A stretch of DNA of 64,000 nucleotides from Acinetobacter sp. NIPH 298 (GTDB taxonomy: Bacteria > Pseudomonadota > Gammaproteobacteria > Pseudomonadales > Moraxellaceae): positions 214,943 through 278,942 of the forward strand of contig NZ_KB850053.1 of the NCBI RefSeq assembly GCF_000369505.1, in the 5' to 3' direction. A program made the translations under genes and the position numbers. Positions within the stretch are counted from its first letter, which is position 1. Each line of letters begins with the position of its first letter. This document shows, in pieces, positions 27,046-38,441 of the stretch. The notes below the pieces were generated by a model, which saw only the letters and a program-made list of their open reading frames with translations, had not been told where the DNA came from and searched no databases.

Positions 27046-27489
27046 AACATTTCTCCAATGTATAAATTTTTTATAAGCTTTATTCAGCTACTTTGTATTC
27101 AGCATGTTTCATGCCAGCTCCTAGCTTAGCCAATTTTAACTTAAAAAAACAGAGACTTAAATATTATTAGTAACGATCAGAATTAATGCAAATTAGACAC
27201 ATTATGAAAAAAAATGACAAATAATGTCAGCTTTCCCTCATTATCCGTCTTGAATTTTAAAGTCAATTTTGATGATGCTCTTATTGTTTTAAAATTGAGC
27301 GAAATAGGTCACATAAAAAAATTTGTAACTGACACTACCACTCATCTCCAAATAACATCCGTTTATCACTAGGCGATATATCCCTTAATTAAACGACACA
27401 ATCAAATCTGAGCAAATACCCCAACATTGAATTTCTAAAAGTCTCATTCATCAGCCAAAGGTGAAATATTTGGAACTGTATAAGCTCTA
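27046..27489. other. Intergenic region upstream of pilA
   Basis: A 444-bp AT-rich gap between the pilA start and the end of the TPM gene. It holds the sigma-54-type promoter at 27101-27116 and presumably the upstream activator sites. No ORF or clear terminator for the TPM gene was seen. Confidence 0.6.
27101..27116 (-). promoter_or_regulatory. Sigma-54-type promoter of pilA
   Basis: On the minus strand TGGCATGAAACATGCT fits the -24/-12 consensus TGGCACG-N4-TTGCA with exact GG-to-GC spacing; two consensus positions and the last base differ. It lies about 56 bp upstream of the pilA ATG. RpoN/PilR control of pilA is established in Pseudomonas and relatives. Confidence 0.7.
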
Positions 27490-28050
27490 TTAATTCAAAA
27501 TAATCGGCTCATTAGGCAACTCATTGGTTTGTTCAGGAATTGGCTGATCATAATACATCACCAACACCTGACCGATTTCCTGAATACCTGCCAAAACACC
27601 TTGTTGATATTGCTGCTGTTTGAGTCTTTCGATGATCAACTGACAAATCTGCTGCCAAGTTTCAGTATCTGTTGCACTCTTTAAGCCCCGATCAATCACA
27701 ATTTCAACTTTGCGCTCGCATAGATTTAGGTAAAGCAACACGCCACTATTCAACTCGGTATCCCATACGCCCAATTCAGCAAAGAGCTGTTGCGCACGTA
27801 AGCGTGTATCCTGATGATAAGCTTGTGAACAAGGGATATGCCCCTCTATCACCACCTGTATCTCACCAACATGTCCATGCTCAGCTTGCTGTACCGTCTG
27901 AGCAATCTCTAAACGATCTTGCTTACTAAAATAGCGATGCGTGGCAGAAATATATAGAAAATGCTTAAACCAACGTTTCAAGCTCGGTTGGACTCGTTCA
28001 GCCAGTTTGGGCTGAGTAATAATTTGCGTTGTATCTGTCTTAGTTACCAT
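27490..28050 (-). CDS. TPM-domain protein, cytosolic form
   Basis: A 186-residue protein with a TPM (YgcG/Psb32-like) domain at about residues 45-160. No signal peptide is present; a short hydrophobic stretch near FKHFLYISA may attach it to the membrane. The segments FSKQDRLEIAQTVQQAE, GEIQVVIEGHIP and VLLYLNLCERKVEIVIDRGL are those of the family. Its ATG overlaps the stop of the upstream YgcG-like gene, so it is the last gene of a lemA-ygcG-TPM operon. The molecular function is unknown; phosphatase activity has been reported only for distant plant relatives. Confidence 0.82.
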   Translation of the reverse strand: MVTKTDTTQIITQPKLAERVQPSLKRWFKHFLYISATHRYFSKQDRLEIAQTVQQAEHGHVGEIQVVIEGHIPCSQAYHQDTRLRAQQLFAELGVWDTELNSGVLLYLNLCERKVEIVIDRGLKSATDTETWQQICQLIIERLKQQQYQQGVLAGIQEIGQVLVMYYDQPIPEQTNELPNEPIILN

Positions 28051-29099
28051 GAGCCTGATGCACCTCCGCCGCCAAAACCACCGCCACCGCCACGATATCC
28101 ACCACCACCAAAACCGCCACCACCGCCACGTCCACCGCCTGATAAAAAGGCTTGGAAAATCAGTTGCGCCAGTGAGGTGATCAATAAAAAGAACACACCG
28201 ATACCCAGCAACAAGCTCATCAATACACCAGCCCCACTGACCAAACCTGCCACCGCTGCTGCAACCCCAGCAGTAGATGCACTGAGACGTTTACCCACAA
28301 TAAATGAACCCACAACACCAGCAATCAAGATAAAGAGTGCCATTGAAAGACTACTGTCTCTGGCTTGTTGCTGATGCAATGCTTGCTCATGACGCTCTTT
28401 TAACTCCTGTGCTGCTTGTTGTGCAACTTCAGGATCTAAATTGACGATTCGAGTAATCTCATCCAAACCCGCCGCAATACCTTGTGCATATTGACCTTGT
28501 TTAAATGCAGGCGTGATCTGATTACGAATAATTCGACTCAGCACCACATCAGGTAAAACACCTTCCAAACCATAGCCCGTCAGAATTTGAATATTACGAT
28601 CATTAACCGCAATCGCAATCAGTAAGCCATTATCGCGTTTAGCCGAACCCAATTGCCATTTTTCACCTGTCCTTAAAGCAAAGTCAAAAATCGCTTCCTG
28701 TCCTGTAGTCGGCACAATAATCACACCGATTTGTGCCTTACCCTGCTGATAGAGACTGAGAATTTTTTGGTTCAATTGCTGCATTTCAGCAGCACTCAAT
28801 ATATTGGCTTGATCAATGACTGGCTGATTTAAAGTGGGCAAGCCACGTATAGATTCCCCCTCTGCCATATCATCGGCAACCTTGGGCAGAACTGGAGCAG
28901 TGTCATTGTTATTGGCAGCTGCGGCCGATTGATTTTTTTGTTGTTCTTGGATGATTTTCCCAGCAATCAGCACATCACCTTGATCTGTTGCTGTTGCTTG
29001 CTCCGCCCACACCGCATGTTGAAAACAAAGTGTTGTAAAAAGAAGGATGAAAACAGCGTAAATTCGCTGCGTCCATGCTTGCTTTGACGTTTTCATCAT
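28044..29099 (-). CDS. YgcG-like TPM-domain membrane protein
   Basis: A 351-residue protein with a signal peptide (to about residue 31, AVWA), a periplasmic TPM domain at about 85-215 (VIDQANILSAAE, IGVIIVPTTG, RDNGLLIAIAVNDRNIQILTGYGLEGVLPD), two hydrophobic segments near 250-310, and a Gly-rich tail ending SGSW. That architecture is standard for proteins often mislabelled methanol dehydrogenase. GGGAG lies seven bases before ATG 29099. It is downstream of lemA, the usual partner, suggesting an envelope or membrane quality-control role; function is unproven. Confidence 0.85.
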   Translation of the reverse strand: MMKTSKQAWTQRIYAVFILLFTTLCFQHAVWAEQATATDQGDVLIAGKIIQEQQKNQSAAAANNNDTAPVLPKVADDMAEGESIRGLPTLNQPVIDQANILSAAEMQQLNQKILSLYQQGKAQIGVIIVPTTGQEAIFDFALRTGEKWQLGSAKRDNGLLIAIAVNDRNIQILTGYGLEGVLPDVVLSRIIRNQITPAFKQGQYAQGIAAGLDEITRIVNLDPEVAQQAAQELKERHEQALHQQQARDSSLSMALFILIAGVVGSFIVGKRLSASTAGVAAAVAGLVSGAGVLMSLLLGIGVFFLLITSLAQLIFQAFLSGGGRGGGGGFGGGGYRGGGGGFGGGGASGSW

Positions 29100-29123
29100 A
29101 CAGTGACTCCCGACAATGCCTAT

Positions 29124-29714
29124 TTAGTTAAAAGAAACTGTTGGCGCTTGTTCAGCAGATGCTTCCGCCTTAAAGTTTTCTTTGGTTTTCATGCCGATCA
29201 CTTTCGCTGTCATCACTTGCGGGAATTGACGCGCATAGGCATTGTAATCTTGAACAGTGGTAATATAACGATTACGCGCGACTGCAATACGGTTTTCCGT
29301 TCCCTCAAGCTGCGCTTGTAGATCACGGAAATTTTCATTGGCTTTGAGGTCAGGATAGTTTTCTGAAACGGCAATTAAACGAGACAATGCACTGGTAAGT
29401 TGACTTTGTGCTTGTTGATATTTTTCAAATAAAGCGGGGTCTTCTAAGACCTCTTTATCTACTTTTAAACCCGCAACATTAGAACGTGCTTGGGTCACTT
29501 CAACTAAAACTTGTTCTTCATGTTTAGCGTAACCTTTTACCACATTAACTAAATTCGGTACGAGGTCAGCACGACGTTGATACTGGTTTTGTACTTCTGA
29601 CCATGATGCAATCACAGCTTCATCTTTGACTTGTAAGGTGTTATAGCCACAACCTGTAAATAATAAACTGCTTGCCAATACGGTTGCGAGAGCGGTTTGT
29701 TTCATAGCTTTCAT
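29124..29714 (-). CDS. lemA: LemA family lipoprotein
   Basis: A 196-residue LemA protein. ATG 29714 is chosen on GAGGA eight bases upstream; the long open frame before it is not coding. A lipoprotein signal with the lipobox LFTGC at about residue 22 precedes the helical LemA domain (ASWSEVQNQYQRRADLVPNLVNVVKGYA, SENYPDLKANENFRDLQAQLEGTENRIA). The function is unknown. It starts an operon with two TPM-domain genes; lemA-ygcG pairing is widespread. Confidence 0.92.
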   Translation of the reverse strand: MKAMKQTALATVLASSLLFTGCGYNTLQVKDEAVIASWSEVQNQYQRRADLVPNLVNVVKGYAKHEEQVLVEVTQARSNVAGLKVDKEVLEDPALFEKYQQAQSQLTSALSRLIAVSENYPDLKANENFRDLQAQLEGTENRIAVARNRYITTVQDYNAYARQFPQVMTAKVIGMKTKENFKAEASAEQAPTVSFN

Positions 29715-29926
29715 AAAGTTTATCCTCAAGTTTTTCTTTATATTTTTGCGATAATTCATTGTAGTGTGATTTTTTGTGCGCTGTGTAAAGTTTATTAACG
29801 TTGTTTTATTTCTCTTTAAATAGACGTCTTTCATCAATTCTCTTGCGGAACTTCAATCGTTCCTCATTCTCCCTCTGATAGAAATACAAAGAGAGTATTA
29901 ATAATGATAAAAGAGATCTAATAAAA

Positions 29927-29960
29927 ACGGCATTACATCAAGGTCTGAATGTAATGCCGT
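29927..29960 (-). terminator. Terminator downstream of the metal-dependent hydrolase
   Basis: A perfect 12-bp stem ACGGCATTACAT/ATGTAATGCCGT with a 10-nt loop is followed on the minus strand by a T-rich run. It is about 100 bp after the hydrolase stop. Confidence 0.88.
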
Positions 29961-29995
29961 GCAAAGCGAATAATGCCTAGCTATATGATGATAAG

Positions 29996-30021
29996 AAGTC
30001 CCCCTTATCAAAGGAGGATTT
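29996..30021. repeat. Short hairpin related to the bfr-pglL hairpin
   Basis: AAGTCCCCCTT and AAAGGAGGATTT form an imperfect stem with one G-U pair and one mismatch. The arms resemble those of the 13-bp hairpin at 21629-21680. It may be a member of a short dispersed palindrome family. Confidence 0.45.
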
Positions 30022-30058
30022 AATAGGTTTTGAACGGTGTTAAATTAAAATTGACACA

Positions 30059-30967
30059 CTAACTATAAATTTTCGAAGCAGTCTCTTCCTGAAAACTAAT
30101 CATGCCATATTCATCTGCCATACGCGCTTTCCAGTAATTGACCAACTTAGTATAGTCATGCTTCGCTGGATGAAAATCAGCTTGATAATATGATAAATAT
30201 TCAGGAATCAATTGAATCAGCATTTTGCTCAGTAAATATAGTCCAAATAAATTTCCACCGACTTTAGGCAGACTTTTCCACTTATCTTGCCAGATCAAAC
30301 GTGTTGTTCCGTAAAAAACCAAACTCGCAAAACCAGTGGTGACGCTACGCATCAACAAACGTCGAATTCGATCGTCGCCATACACCTCTTCATAAACATC
30401 AAATGCCACTGAACGATGCTCGATTTCCTCAATTGCATGCCACACCCACAACTTCATCGCATCCTCATCCAAGGTACTTAATAGCTCAGGATGCTTGAGA
30501 ATATAACCTCCTAACATTGCAGTGAAATGCTCGAAAGCACAGGTCAAAGCAAGTTGAAGTTTTGGATGCGCTTTTCTTAATGATTCATCCTGTTTGGCGA
30601 TCCAAGCTTGAAAACGATCAAGATTATAATCATCACGCCGCCATGCATCATTAAACTCACTATGGGCTTTGGAGTGCATGGCTTCTTGACCAATAAACGC
30701 AGCAATCTGTGCTTGTAATTTTGGATCTTGAACTTTGTCTCGAACATTGCGCACACTGTTGACAAAAAACTGCTCACCTATCGGAAAGGTTGAGGAAAGT
30801 GCAGTCAAGAGATGCGACATCACAGGTGAATTTGCAAAAAAATGTCGCTTAATTTTTTTAGGATTAAACTGCAAACGCCGCACGGTAATCCCTAATGCTT
30901 TGGGACGATTTAGATAATTTTTTTCTGTGTTGATATTTGCAAGAGCCATATTGATTGCCTGCATCAT
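30059..30967 (-). CDS. Metal-dependent hydrolase (PF10118-type)
   Basis: A 302-residue helical protein of the predicted metal-dependent hydrolase family. Conserved Glu/His pairs are seen in IGQEAMHSKAH, CAFEHFTAMLGGY and AIEEIEHRSVAFDVY, a pattern like di-iron helical bundles. The start is ATG 30967 or 30964 (or the later MALANIN). ATG 30967 overlaps by ATGA the stop of a short upstream open frame. The substrate is unknown. A terminator follows downstream. Confidence 0.85.
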   Translation of the reverse strand: MMQAINMALANINTEKNYLNRPKALGITVRRLQFNPKKIKRHFFANSPVMSHLLTALSSTFPIGEQFFVNSVRNVRDKVQDPKLQAQIAAFIGQEAMHSKAHSEFNDAWRRDDYNLDRFQAWIAKQDESLRKAHPKLQLALTCAFEHFTAMLGGYILKHPELLSTLDEDAMKLWVWHAIEEIEHRSVAFDVYEEVYGDDRIRRLLMRSVTTGFASLVFYGTTRLIWQDKWKSLPKVGGNLFGLYLLSKMLIQLIPEYLSYYQADFHPAKHDYTKLVNYWKARMADEYGMISFQEETASKIYS

Positions 30968-31080
30968 TTTTCATACTGACCTTGAGTATTACCTCGAAAA
31001 AACCACAATGACAGGGCAAAAAAGATGATCGAACTGGCAAAAACCGCCAAAAAGATAAAGTGTAAAAATAAAGCCTGCAT
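30964..31080 (-). CDS. Possible 38-residue single-pass membrane protein
   Basis: A short open frame reading MQALFLHFIFLAVFASSIIF and continuing FALSLWFFRGNTQGQYEK. Residues 4-28 form one strong hydrophobic segment followed by a positively charged, hydrophilic tail. Its stop overlaps the hydrolase start as ATGA, a translational-coupling arrangement. Against it, the ATG lies in the loop side of the gltD terminator hairpin and no ribosome site is evident. It is therefore a candidate only. Confidence 0.35.
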   Translation of the reverse strand: MQALFLHFIFLAVFASSIIFFALSLWFFRGNTQGQYEK

Positions 31081-31092
31081 ATCGCAGGCTTT
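31070..31092 (-). terminator. Terminator of gltBD
   Basis: AAAGCCTGC/GCAGGCTTT stem with a 5-nt loop and a T-rich tail on the minus strand, 29 bp after the gltD stop. Confidence 0.88.
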
Positions 31093-31120
31093 ATAAAAGT
31101 ATTATTTAAACAGAGTTAAA

Positions 31121-32575
<1,455 letters not shown>

Positions 32576-32614
32576 TCACCGCTTGCACCTGCCTATGTCT
32601 TTGCAGTCGTAGAA

Positions 32615-35600
32615 TTATTGTGGATCGGCTTGAGTCTTTTTCAAAAGCGTTTGCAAATTAGCAGCTTTTGGTTTTACTAGCCAGAATTTACGACTATAGA
32701 AGTCGAACTCATTACGGATCTTGTAGGCCCAAGCACTACCTGTCTCTTGGATATGCTCATCAAGAATACGCAATAAATATTCTTTATGATCTTCCATCGC
32801 CTCAGTCGAAATACGATTTAGGTCGATGAGTTCATGGTTGTAGTAGTCAACAAAGTCATTATCAAGGTCGAGTACATAAGCAAAACCACCCGTCATACCT
32901 GCACCGAAGTTATGACCCACTTTACCCAATACAGTCACGACACCGCCAGTCATGTATTCACAGCAATGGTCGCCCGCACCTTCAATCACCGCAAAAGCGC
33001 CTGAGTTACGCACTGCGAAACGCTCGCCCGCAGTACCTGCAGCAAAGACTTTACCGCCAGTCGCACCATATAAACAGGTGTTACCAATAATCGCTGTGTT
33101 TTGTGTTTGGAACGGTGAACCTTTTGGTGGGAAGATCGATACACAACCACCCGCCATACCTTTACCGACATAGTCGTTGGCATCACCTTCCAGTTTGATA
33201 TGCAAACCACCCGCATTCCAGACACCCAATGACTGACCTGCCGTACCGACAAGATTCATCACCACTGGGCTACTTTCCATGCTCAAGTTGCCGTAACGAC
33301 GGGCAATTTCACCTGAAATACGTGCACCAATCGAGCGATCACAGTTACCGACTCTGAAGTTAAATGAACCACCAGTGCCCGCCTCAATCGCTGGCAACAT
33401 CTCTGCCACCATTTGCTCAGCCAATAGACCTTTATCAAACGGTGCATTACCTTGAACTTGGCAATATTGTGCCTTGCCTTCAGCCGATGGATGTGAGGTT
33501 AATAGTGCACTCAAATCCAAATGCGCATGCTTTTCAGTGTCACCCGAAATAACTTCAAGCAAATCAACACGCCCAATCAAATCTTTCAGTGACGAAACAC
33601 CTAACGCAGCCAATAATTCACGTGTTTCTTCAGCAATAAACCTGAAGAAGTTAATCAGCATTTGTGGCTCGCCAATGTAATGCTCTTCACGCAAATGATC
33701 TTGCTGAGTAGCAACACCGGTCGCACAGTTATTTAAATGGCAAATACGTAGGTATTTACAACCAAGCGCGATCATTGGGGTAGAACCAAAACCAAAGCTT
33801 TCCGCACCTAAAATCGCAGCTTTAATCACATCAAGACCTGTTTTCAAACCACCATCGGTTTGCACACGGACTTTACCACGCAGATCATTCACGCGAAGAG
33901 CCTGATGCGCTTCACTTAAACCCAATTCCCATGGCGAACCCGCATGATGAATAGATGAAAGTGGCGATGCTGCTGTACCACCGTCATAACCTGAAATGGT
34001 AATAAAGTCTGCGTATGCTTTTGCCACACCCGCTGCAATCGTACCGACACCCGGCTCAGAAACCAGTTTGACAGACACCATTGCTTGTGGATTGACTTGT
34101 TTCAAGTCAAAGATCAATTGTGATAAATCTTCAATTGAATAAATATCGTGATGCGGTGGTGGTGAAATCAAAGTCACCCCCGGAACTGAGTAACGTAAAC
34201 GCGCAATTAAGCCATTCACTTTACCACCCGGTAACTGACCACCTTCACCCGGTTTTGCACCTTGTGCCACTTTGATCTGTAACACTTCAGCAGAGGTTAA
34301 ATAGGCTGGTGTTACACCAAAACGACCTGATGCAATTTGTTTGATTTTTGAGTTACGAATCGTACCATAACGCGCTGGATCTTCACCGCCCTCGCCCGAG
34401 TTTGAACGACCACCAATGGTATTCATTGCAATCGCAATCGCTTCATGTGCTTCTGGTGATAATGCACCTAAAGACATACCCGCCGAGTCAAAGCGTGGCA
34501 GAATTTCCTCAATGCTTTCAACTTGATCTAAAGCAATTGGATTGGTGGTTTTTAATTTAAATAAATCACGAATCGTTGCAATTGGACGATTATTAACCAA
34601 CTCTGCATATTCTTTAAAGTCTTGGTACTGACCTGAACGAACTGCTTTGTGTAAGGTGTTAATTACATCTGGGTTAAAGGCATGGTATTCCTTACCAAAT
34701 ACAAATTTCAGCAAACCACCTTGATCAATTGGCTTACGATGCTGCCAAGCAGTGATCGCCAATTTTTTCTGGTCTTTCTCTAAATCTGTAAACGTTGCAC
34801 CCTGAATACGGCTTGGTACGCCAAGGAAACATTGATCCACCACTTCTGAGGATAAACCAACAGCTTCAAACAATTGACCACCACGATAAGAAGCAACGGT
34901 CGAAATTCCCATTTTAGAAAGAACTTTAAGTAAACCTTTCTCGATCCCCTTACGGAAATTTGCTTGTGCGTAGATTGGATCACCCAACAACTCACCTTTG
35001 GCGATCAAATCATTGATCACGTCATAAGCTAAATATGGATAAATCGCGGTTGCGCCAAAACCAAGCAGCACTGCAAATTGATGTGGATCACGTGCATAAC
35101 CTGTTTCAACCAAAATATTCGCGTCAGTACGCAAACCAGTCTTGATTAAATGATGGTGTACTGCACCTGTTGCCAATGCTGAGTTTGCAGGCAAGAAGCC
35201 TTCACGGAAGTTTTTATCCGTTAATACAATCAGCGTTTTACCATTACGAACCGCTTGTGCAGCTTCTTCACAAATACGCGTAATCGCTGCTTGCAAACCT
35301 TCAGTTTCAGCATAGTTCAGATCAATATCTACAACTGCATAGCCGTCACGTTCTTTTTCAACATCACGTAGCAACTGCATCTTGGCATTTGACAATACAG
35401 GACTGGCGATGATGATACGGTCAGCATGCTCAGGTCCTTGTTCAAACACATTTTGTTCACGGCCAAGGCAAGTTTCCAATGACATCACAATTGATTCACG
35501 TAATGGATCGATTGGTGGATTGGTCACTTGCGCAAACTGTTGACGGAAGTAATCAGAGACGTGACGTACTTGACGTGACAATACCGCCATTGGGGTATCA

Positions 35601-37099
35601 TCCCCCATAGAGCCGACAGCTTCTTGACCACTTTCTGCGATTGGGCGTATTAGTTGATCGCGCTCTTCAAATGTCACCATAAACATTTTTTGCGCTGCTT
35701 TTAATGCATCACCTGTTAAGCCTTGATCAATAAGTTGCTCTTCAAGCTCTGGATTTGCTTTCAAGCGAATAGAATGATCACGCAACCACTCACGGTATGG
35801 ACGCATGTTTTTCAGGTGGTTGCTGACATCTTTAGTGTCAAGGACTTTACCTGTCAAGGTATCGACAACGAGGATTTGACCTGGACCCACACGACCTTTC
35901 GATACAACATCTTCAGGTTGGTAATCCCATACCCCAATTTCAGAAGCCAAGGTGATGTAATCATTTTTAGTGATCACCCAACGCGCTGGGCGTAAGCCAT
36001 TACGATCCAGCATACAGATCGCATGGCGACCATCTTGAACCACTAAACCTGCTGGGCCATCCCACGCTTCCATATGTTTCGAGTTAAACTCATAGAAAGC
36101 ACGTAAATCAGCATCTAAAGTTTCAACGTTTTGCCATGCTGGTGGTACAAGCATACGCAGTGCACGGAATAAATCCATGCCACCACCCACCAAGATTTCT
36201 AGCATATTGTCTAGGCTTGAAGAATCCGAACCTGTACGGTTCACAATCGGATTCAATTCAGTTAAACCTGGCAATAATGGATTTTCAAATTTTGGAGTAC
36301 GTGCCAATGCCCAGTTACGATTCGCAGTAATCGTGTTGATCTCACCATTATGCGCAAGATAACGGAACGGTTGAGCCAATGGCCAACGCGGTAAAGTATT
36401 GGTCGAGAAACGCTGATGGAACACCACAATGTGTGAAGTCAAACGCTCATCAGCCAAGTCAGTATAGAAATCAGCAATCGCTGCTGGCATCATCAGACCT
36501 TTATAAGTAATCACTGTTGTCGCCAATGTGGTGACATAAAATAATGGATCATTATGTAATTGTTGTTCTGCACGACGACGTGCTAAAAAAAGCTTACGGT
36601 TAAATTCAACTTCAGTTACACCCATTGGACAGTTCACGAGAATCTGTTCAAAAACAGGTAAAGACTGCAATGCAATTTCACCTAAAGCATCGTTATTGGT
36701 TGGGACAACACGCCATGTTGCAACCTTTAAACCTTCAGCTTCAATTTCTTTATTGAGAATATTCTTTGCATTCTGAGCAAGCGCAGGATCAATATTTAAA
36801 AATACGGTACCCGCAGCAAAAACCTCTGTTAGGTTTACTCCGAGTTTCAGCGCTTCATCACGGAAAAATTGTTTCGGCATAGCCAATAACAATCCGCACC
36901 CATCTCCTGTCTTACCATCAGCGGCAATACCACCACGGTGCGTCATGCAACTTAAACTGTGAATCGCGGTTTCAACTAAATGATGGCTTGATTCCCCTTT
37001 CATATGGGCGATCAAACCGAAGCCACAGTTATCCTTAAACTCATCAGGTTGATATAAACCTTGAGCGGGAGCTACAGTATTAGGCGATGGCATGTGCAT
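32615..37099 (-). CDS. gltB: Glutamate synthase large subunit
   Basis: The 1494-residue alpha subunit of GOGAT, which makes two glutamates from glutamine and 2-oxoglutarate. ATG 37099 has GAAGGG seven bases upstream. A short propeptide precedes the catalytic Cys of [11 protein letters not shown] (class II glutaminase). The FMN/synthase domain carries [15 protein letters not shown] and [13 protein letters not shown], the [3Fe-4S] motif is [16 protein letters not shown], and the C-terminal beta-helix has repeated Gly motifs. Promoter and regulation must lie in 37100-37552. Confidence 0.98.
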   Translation of the reverse strand: MHMPSPNTVAPAQGLYQPDEFKDNCGFGLIAHMKGESSHHLVETAIHSLSCMTHRGGIAADGKTGDGCGLLLAMPKQFFRDEALKLGVNLTEVFAAGTVFLNIDPALAQNAKNILNKEIEAEGLKVATWRVVPTNNDALGEIALQSLPVFEQILVNCPMGVTEVEFNRKLFLARRRAEQQLHNDPLFYVTTLATTVITYKGLMMPAAIADFYTDLADERLTSHIVVFHQRFSTNTLPRWPLAQPFRYLAHNGEINTITANRNWALARTPKFENPLLPGLTELNPIVNRTGSDSSSLDNMLEILVGGGMDLFRALRMLVPPAWQNVETLDADLRAFYEFNSKHMEAWDGPAGLVVQDGRHAICMLDRNGLRPARWVITKNDYITLASEIGVWDYQPEDVVSKGRVGPGQILVVDTLTGKVLDTKDVSNHLKNMRPYREWLRDHSIRLKANPELEEQLIDQGLTGDALKAAQKMFMVTFEERDQLIRPIAESGQEAVGSMGDDTPMAVLSRQVRHVSDYFRQQFAQVTNPPIDPLRESIVMSLETCLGREQNVFEQGPEHADRIIIASPVLSNAKMQLLRDVEKERDGYAVVDIDLNYAETEGLQAAITRICEEAAQAVRNGKTLIVLTDKNFREGFLPANSALATGAVHHHLIKTGLRTDANILVETGYARDPHQFAVLLGFGATAIYPYLAYDVINDLIAKGELLGDPIYAQANFRKGIEKGLLKVLSKMGISTVASYRGGQLFEAVGLSSEVVDQCFLGVPSRIQGATFTDLEKDQKKLAITAWQHRKPIDQGGLLKFVFGKEYHAFNPDVINTLHKAVRSGQYQDFKEYAELVNNRPIATIRDLFKLKTTNPIALDQVESIEEILPRFDSAGMSLGALSPEAHEAIAIAMNTIGGRSNSGEGGEDPARYGTIRNSKIKQIASGRFGVTPAYLTSAEVLQIKVAQGAKPGEGGQLPGGKVNGLIARLRYSVPGVTLISPPPHHDIYSIEDLSQLIFDLKQVNPQAMVSVKLVSEPGVGTIAAGVAKAYADFITISGYDGGTAASPLSSIHHAGSPWELGLSEAHQALRVNDLRGKVRVQTDGGLKTGLDVIKAAILGAESFGFGSTPMIALGCKYLRICHLNNCATGVATQQDHLREEHYIGEPQMLINFFRFIAEETRELLAALGVSSLKDLIGRVDLLEVISGDTEKHAHLDLSALLTSHPSAEGKAQYCQVQGNAPFDKGLLAEQMVAEMLPAIEAGTGGSFNFRVGNCDRSIGARISGEIARRYGNLSMESSPVVMNLVGTAGQSLGVWNAGGLHIKLEGDANDYVGKGMAGGCVSIFPPKGSPFQTQNTAIIGNTCLYGATGGKVFAAGTAGERFAVRNSGAFAVIEGAGDHCCEYMTGGVVTVLGKVGHNFGAGMTGGFAYVLDLDNDFVDYYNHELIDLNRISTEAMEDHKEYLLRILDEHIQETGSAWAYKIRNEFDFYSRKFWLVKPKAANLQTLLKKTQADPQ

Positions 37100-37552
37100 A
37101 GCGTACCCTTCTTTAAACATGGCTCTTTCGAGCAACAAACAATCAATTCATTTTCTGCGATATTGCCGATTAACTCACATAAAGTTCAATGCTTCGCGAA
37201 AACATTTTTACTGGCGGATTTGCAATATACGCCTTTCTTTTCCAAGAATCAGCGCATTTACCATATAAAGTGTTTTCAGTTATTACACCTTAGCAAGGCT
37301 TTGTAAAGCAGAAAACTTTCCATTTCACTAAATTAATGAACCATTTAGCACACAGAAAGATGAGGAGTAGACAAAACAGCACCACAAAATAGCAAAAAAC
37401 ATGCCAATTAAGCATAAATTTACTAAATCATTAAAAAAATTAAAATAAGTTTAAATTATAATGGTGAAGAGTGATCACACAATGAGCATAATTGCACCAC
37501 AAAGAAGCTAAATGCCACAAAAAGAATCAGTAAGCACCATCATGGTGCGATG
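37100..37552. other. Intergenic region upstream of gltB
   Basis: A 453-bp AT-rich gap. GCACCAT/ATGGTGC (37534-37548) forms a hairpin right after the SPOR gene stop but lacks a proper T run, so it is at best a weak terminator. The gltB promoter should lie here; TTGAAC with CAATAT 18 bp further is visible on the minus strand but weak. No ORF was seen. Confidence 0.5.
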
Positions 37553-38416
37553 CTAATTAAATGGGTCGCTAATTTCTCGTCTTGAAGTATCTGAATTTTC
37601 TTTTATTTTTTCAGCATTTGAAGGTGCTGGAGCCGTAGAATGATTTTGCTGAACATTGACCACATTGCCTTGTGCATCACGTTGGGTCACCGTTGTTTTA
37701 ACTGTTGTCGATGCACTGGTTGCGCCACTATTCACCGATGGCGTCGTTGCTGATGAACTGCCCATCAACAAAGACTCATCAACCCGAGGCAACGCAGCAG
37801 GTTTTAACTGAATTGCATAAAGCTGATTGGTCGCCAATTTCATTTCATCAGCACCTAAATCATTGACTAAATCGGCATAGGTCGCAAGCCGCTGAGCCTT
37901 TGGTTGAATAGACTCAGGAAGTGCCAAGTTCAATTGAGAAAACTGGCGATTTGCATCCTCTGCACTAGAGAATACCCCATAAGCCAAAACATATTGCTCG
38001 ACTTGATCCTGACCACTCAAACGGAAATAAATGAACTTTTTGCGATCAGCACGATTCAACAAAAAGTTTTTGATGATCGCCTCGTTTGAACTACGGAAAA
38101 TCTCCATCACCCACTGACGTTGATTGTCTTTGACAAATTTAGTGCCCCGAAACTCTGGCGTATGTTCATTGGTTACAACAACTCGGGCGGTGAGATCTAA
38201 AGGTCGCACCGCATCTGCAAGTGCGCCCAAATGTGTAGTCGCCGCAACTTTTTCTGGCTGTATCTGGACGGGTACTTCAATTTTAGATGGCTGCTCAACT
38301 TCCACCAAGGCATCACTGTCAGTAACAGCCCAAAATATCAACGCGGCAATTAAACAAGCCAGTGCGAAAACCAGCCAGCTATATTGTTGAATATTTTGCC
38401 AAATTGATCGTGACAC
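37553..38416 (-). CDS. SPOR-domain-like inner-membrane protein in the DamX position
   Basis: A 287-residue protein with a GTG start, one N-terminal transmembrane helix (about residues 12-31, YSWLVFALACLIAALIFWAV), a Pro/Val-rich linker, a SPOR-like domain at about 95-205 (WVMEIFRSS..., YVLAYGVFSSAEDANRQFSQL), and a low-complexity Ser/Thr/Ala tail. It lies 25 bp after aroB, where damX sits in many Gammaproteobacteria. SPOR domains bind denuded septal peptidoglycan. Identity as a functional DamX is inferred from position and layout. Confidence 0.8.
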   Translation of the reverse strand: MSRSIWQNIQQYSWLVFALACLIAALIFWAVTDSDALVEVEQPSKIEVPVQIQPEKVAATTHLGALADAVRPLDLTARVVVTNEHTPEFRGTKFVKDNQRQWVMEIFRSSNEAIIKNFLLNRADRKKFIYFRLSGQDQVEQYVLAYGVFSSAEDANRQFSQLNLALPESIQPKAQRLATYADLVNDLGADEMKLATNQLYAIQLKPAALPRVDESLLMGSSSATTPSVNSGATSASTTVKTTVTQRDAQGNVVNVQQNHSTAPAPSNAEKIKENSDTSRREISDPFN

Positions 38417-38441
38417 AGCGATGCTTTCCTTTCGTAATTCA

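Larger units (their letters stand above)
29715..30058. other. Intergenic region upstream of lemA
   Basis: A 344-bp gap containing the hydrolase terminator (29927-29960), a repeat-like hairpin (29996-30021), and the lemA promoter region, in which no clear -35/-10 pair was identified. No ORF was seen. Confidence 0.6.

Noticed and set aside
27961..28374. Plus-strand Pro-rich open frame
   Set aside because: It is the antisense of the Gly-rich tail of the YgcG-like gene (GGN codons read as CCN); no ribosome site or family match.
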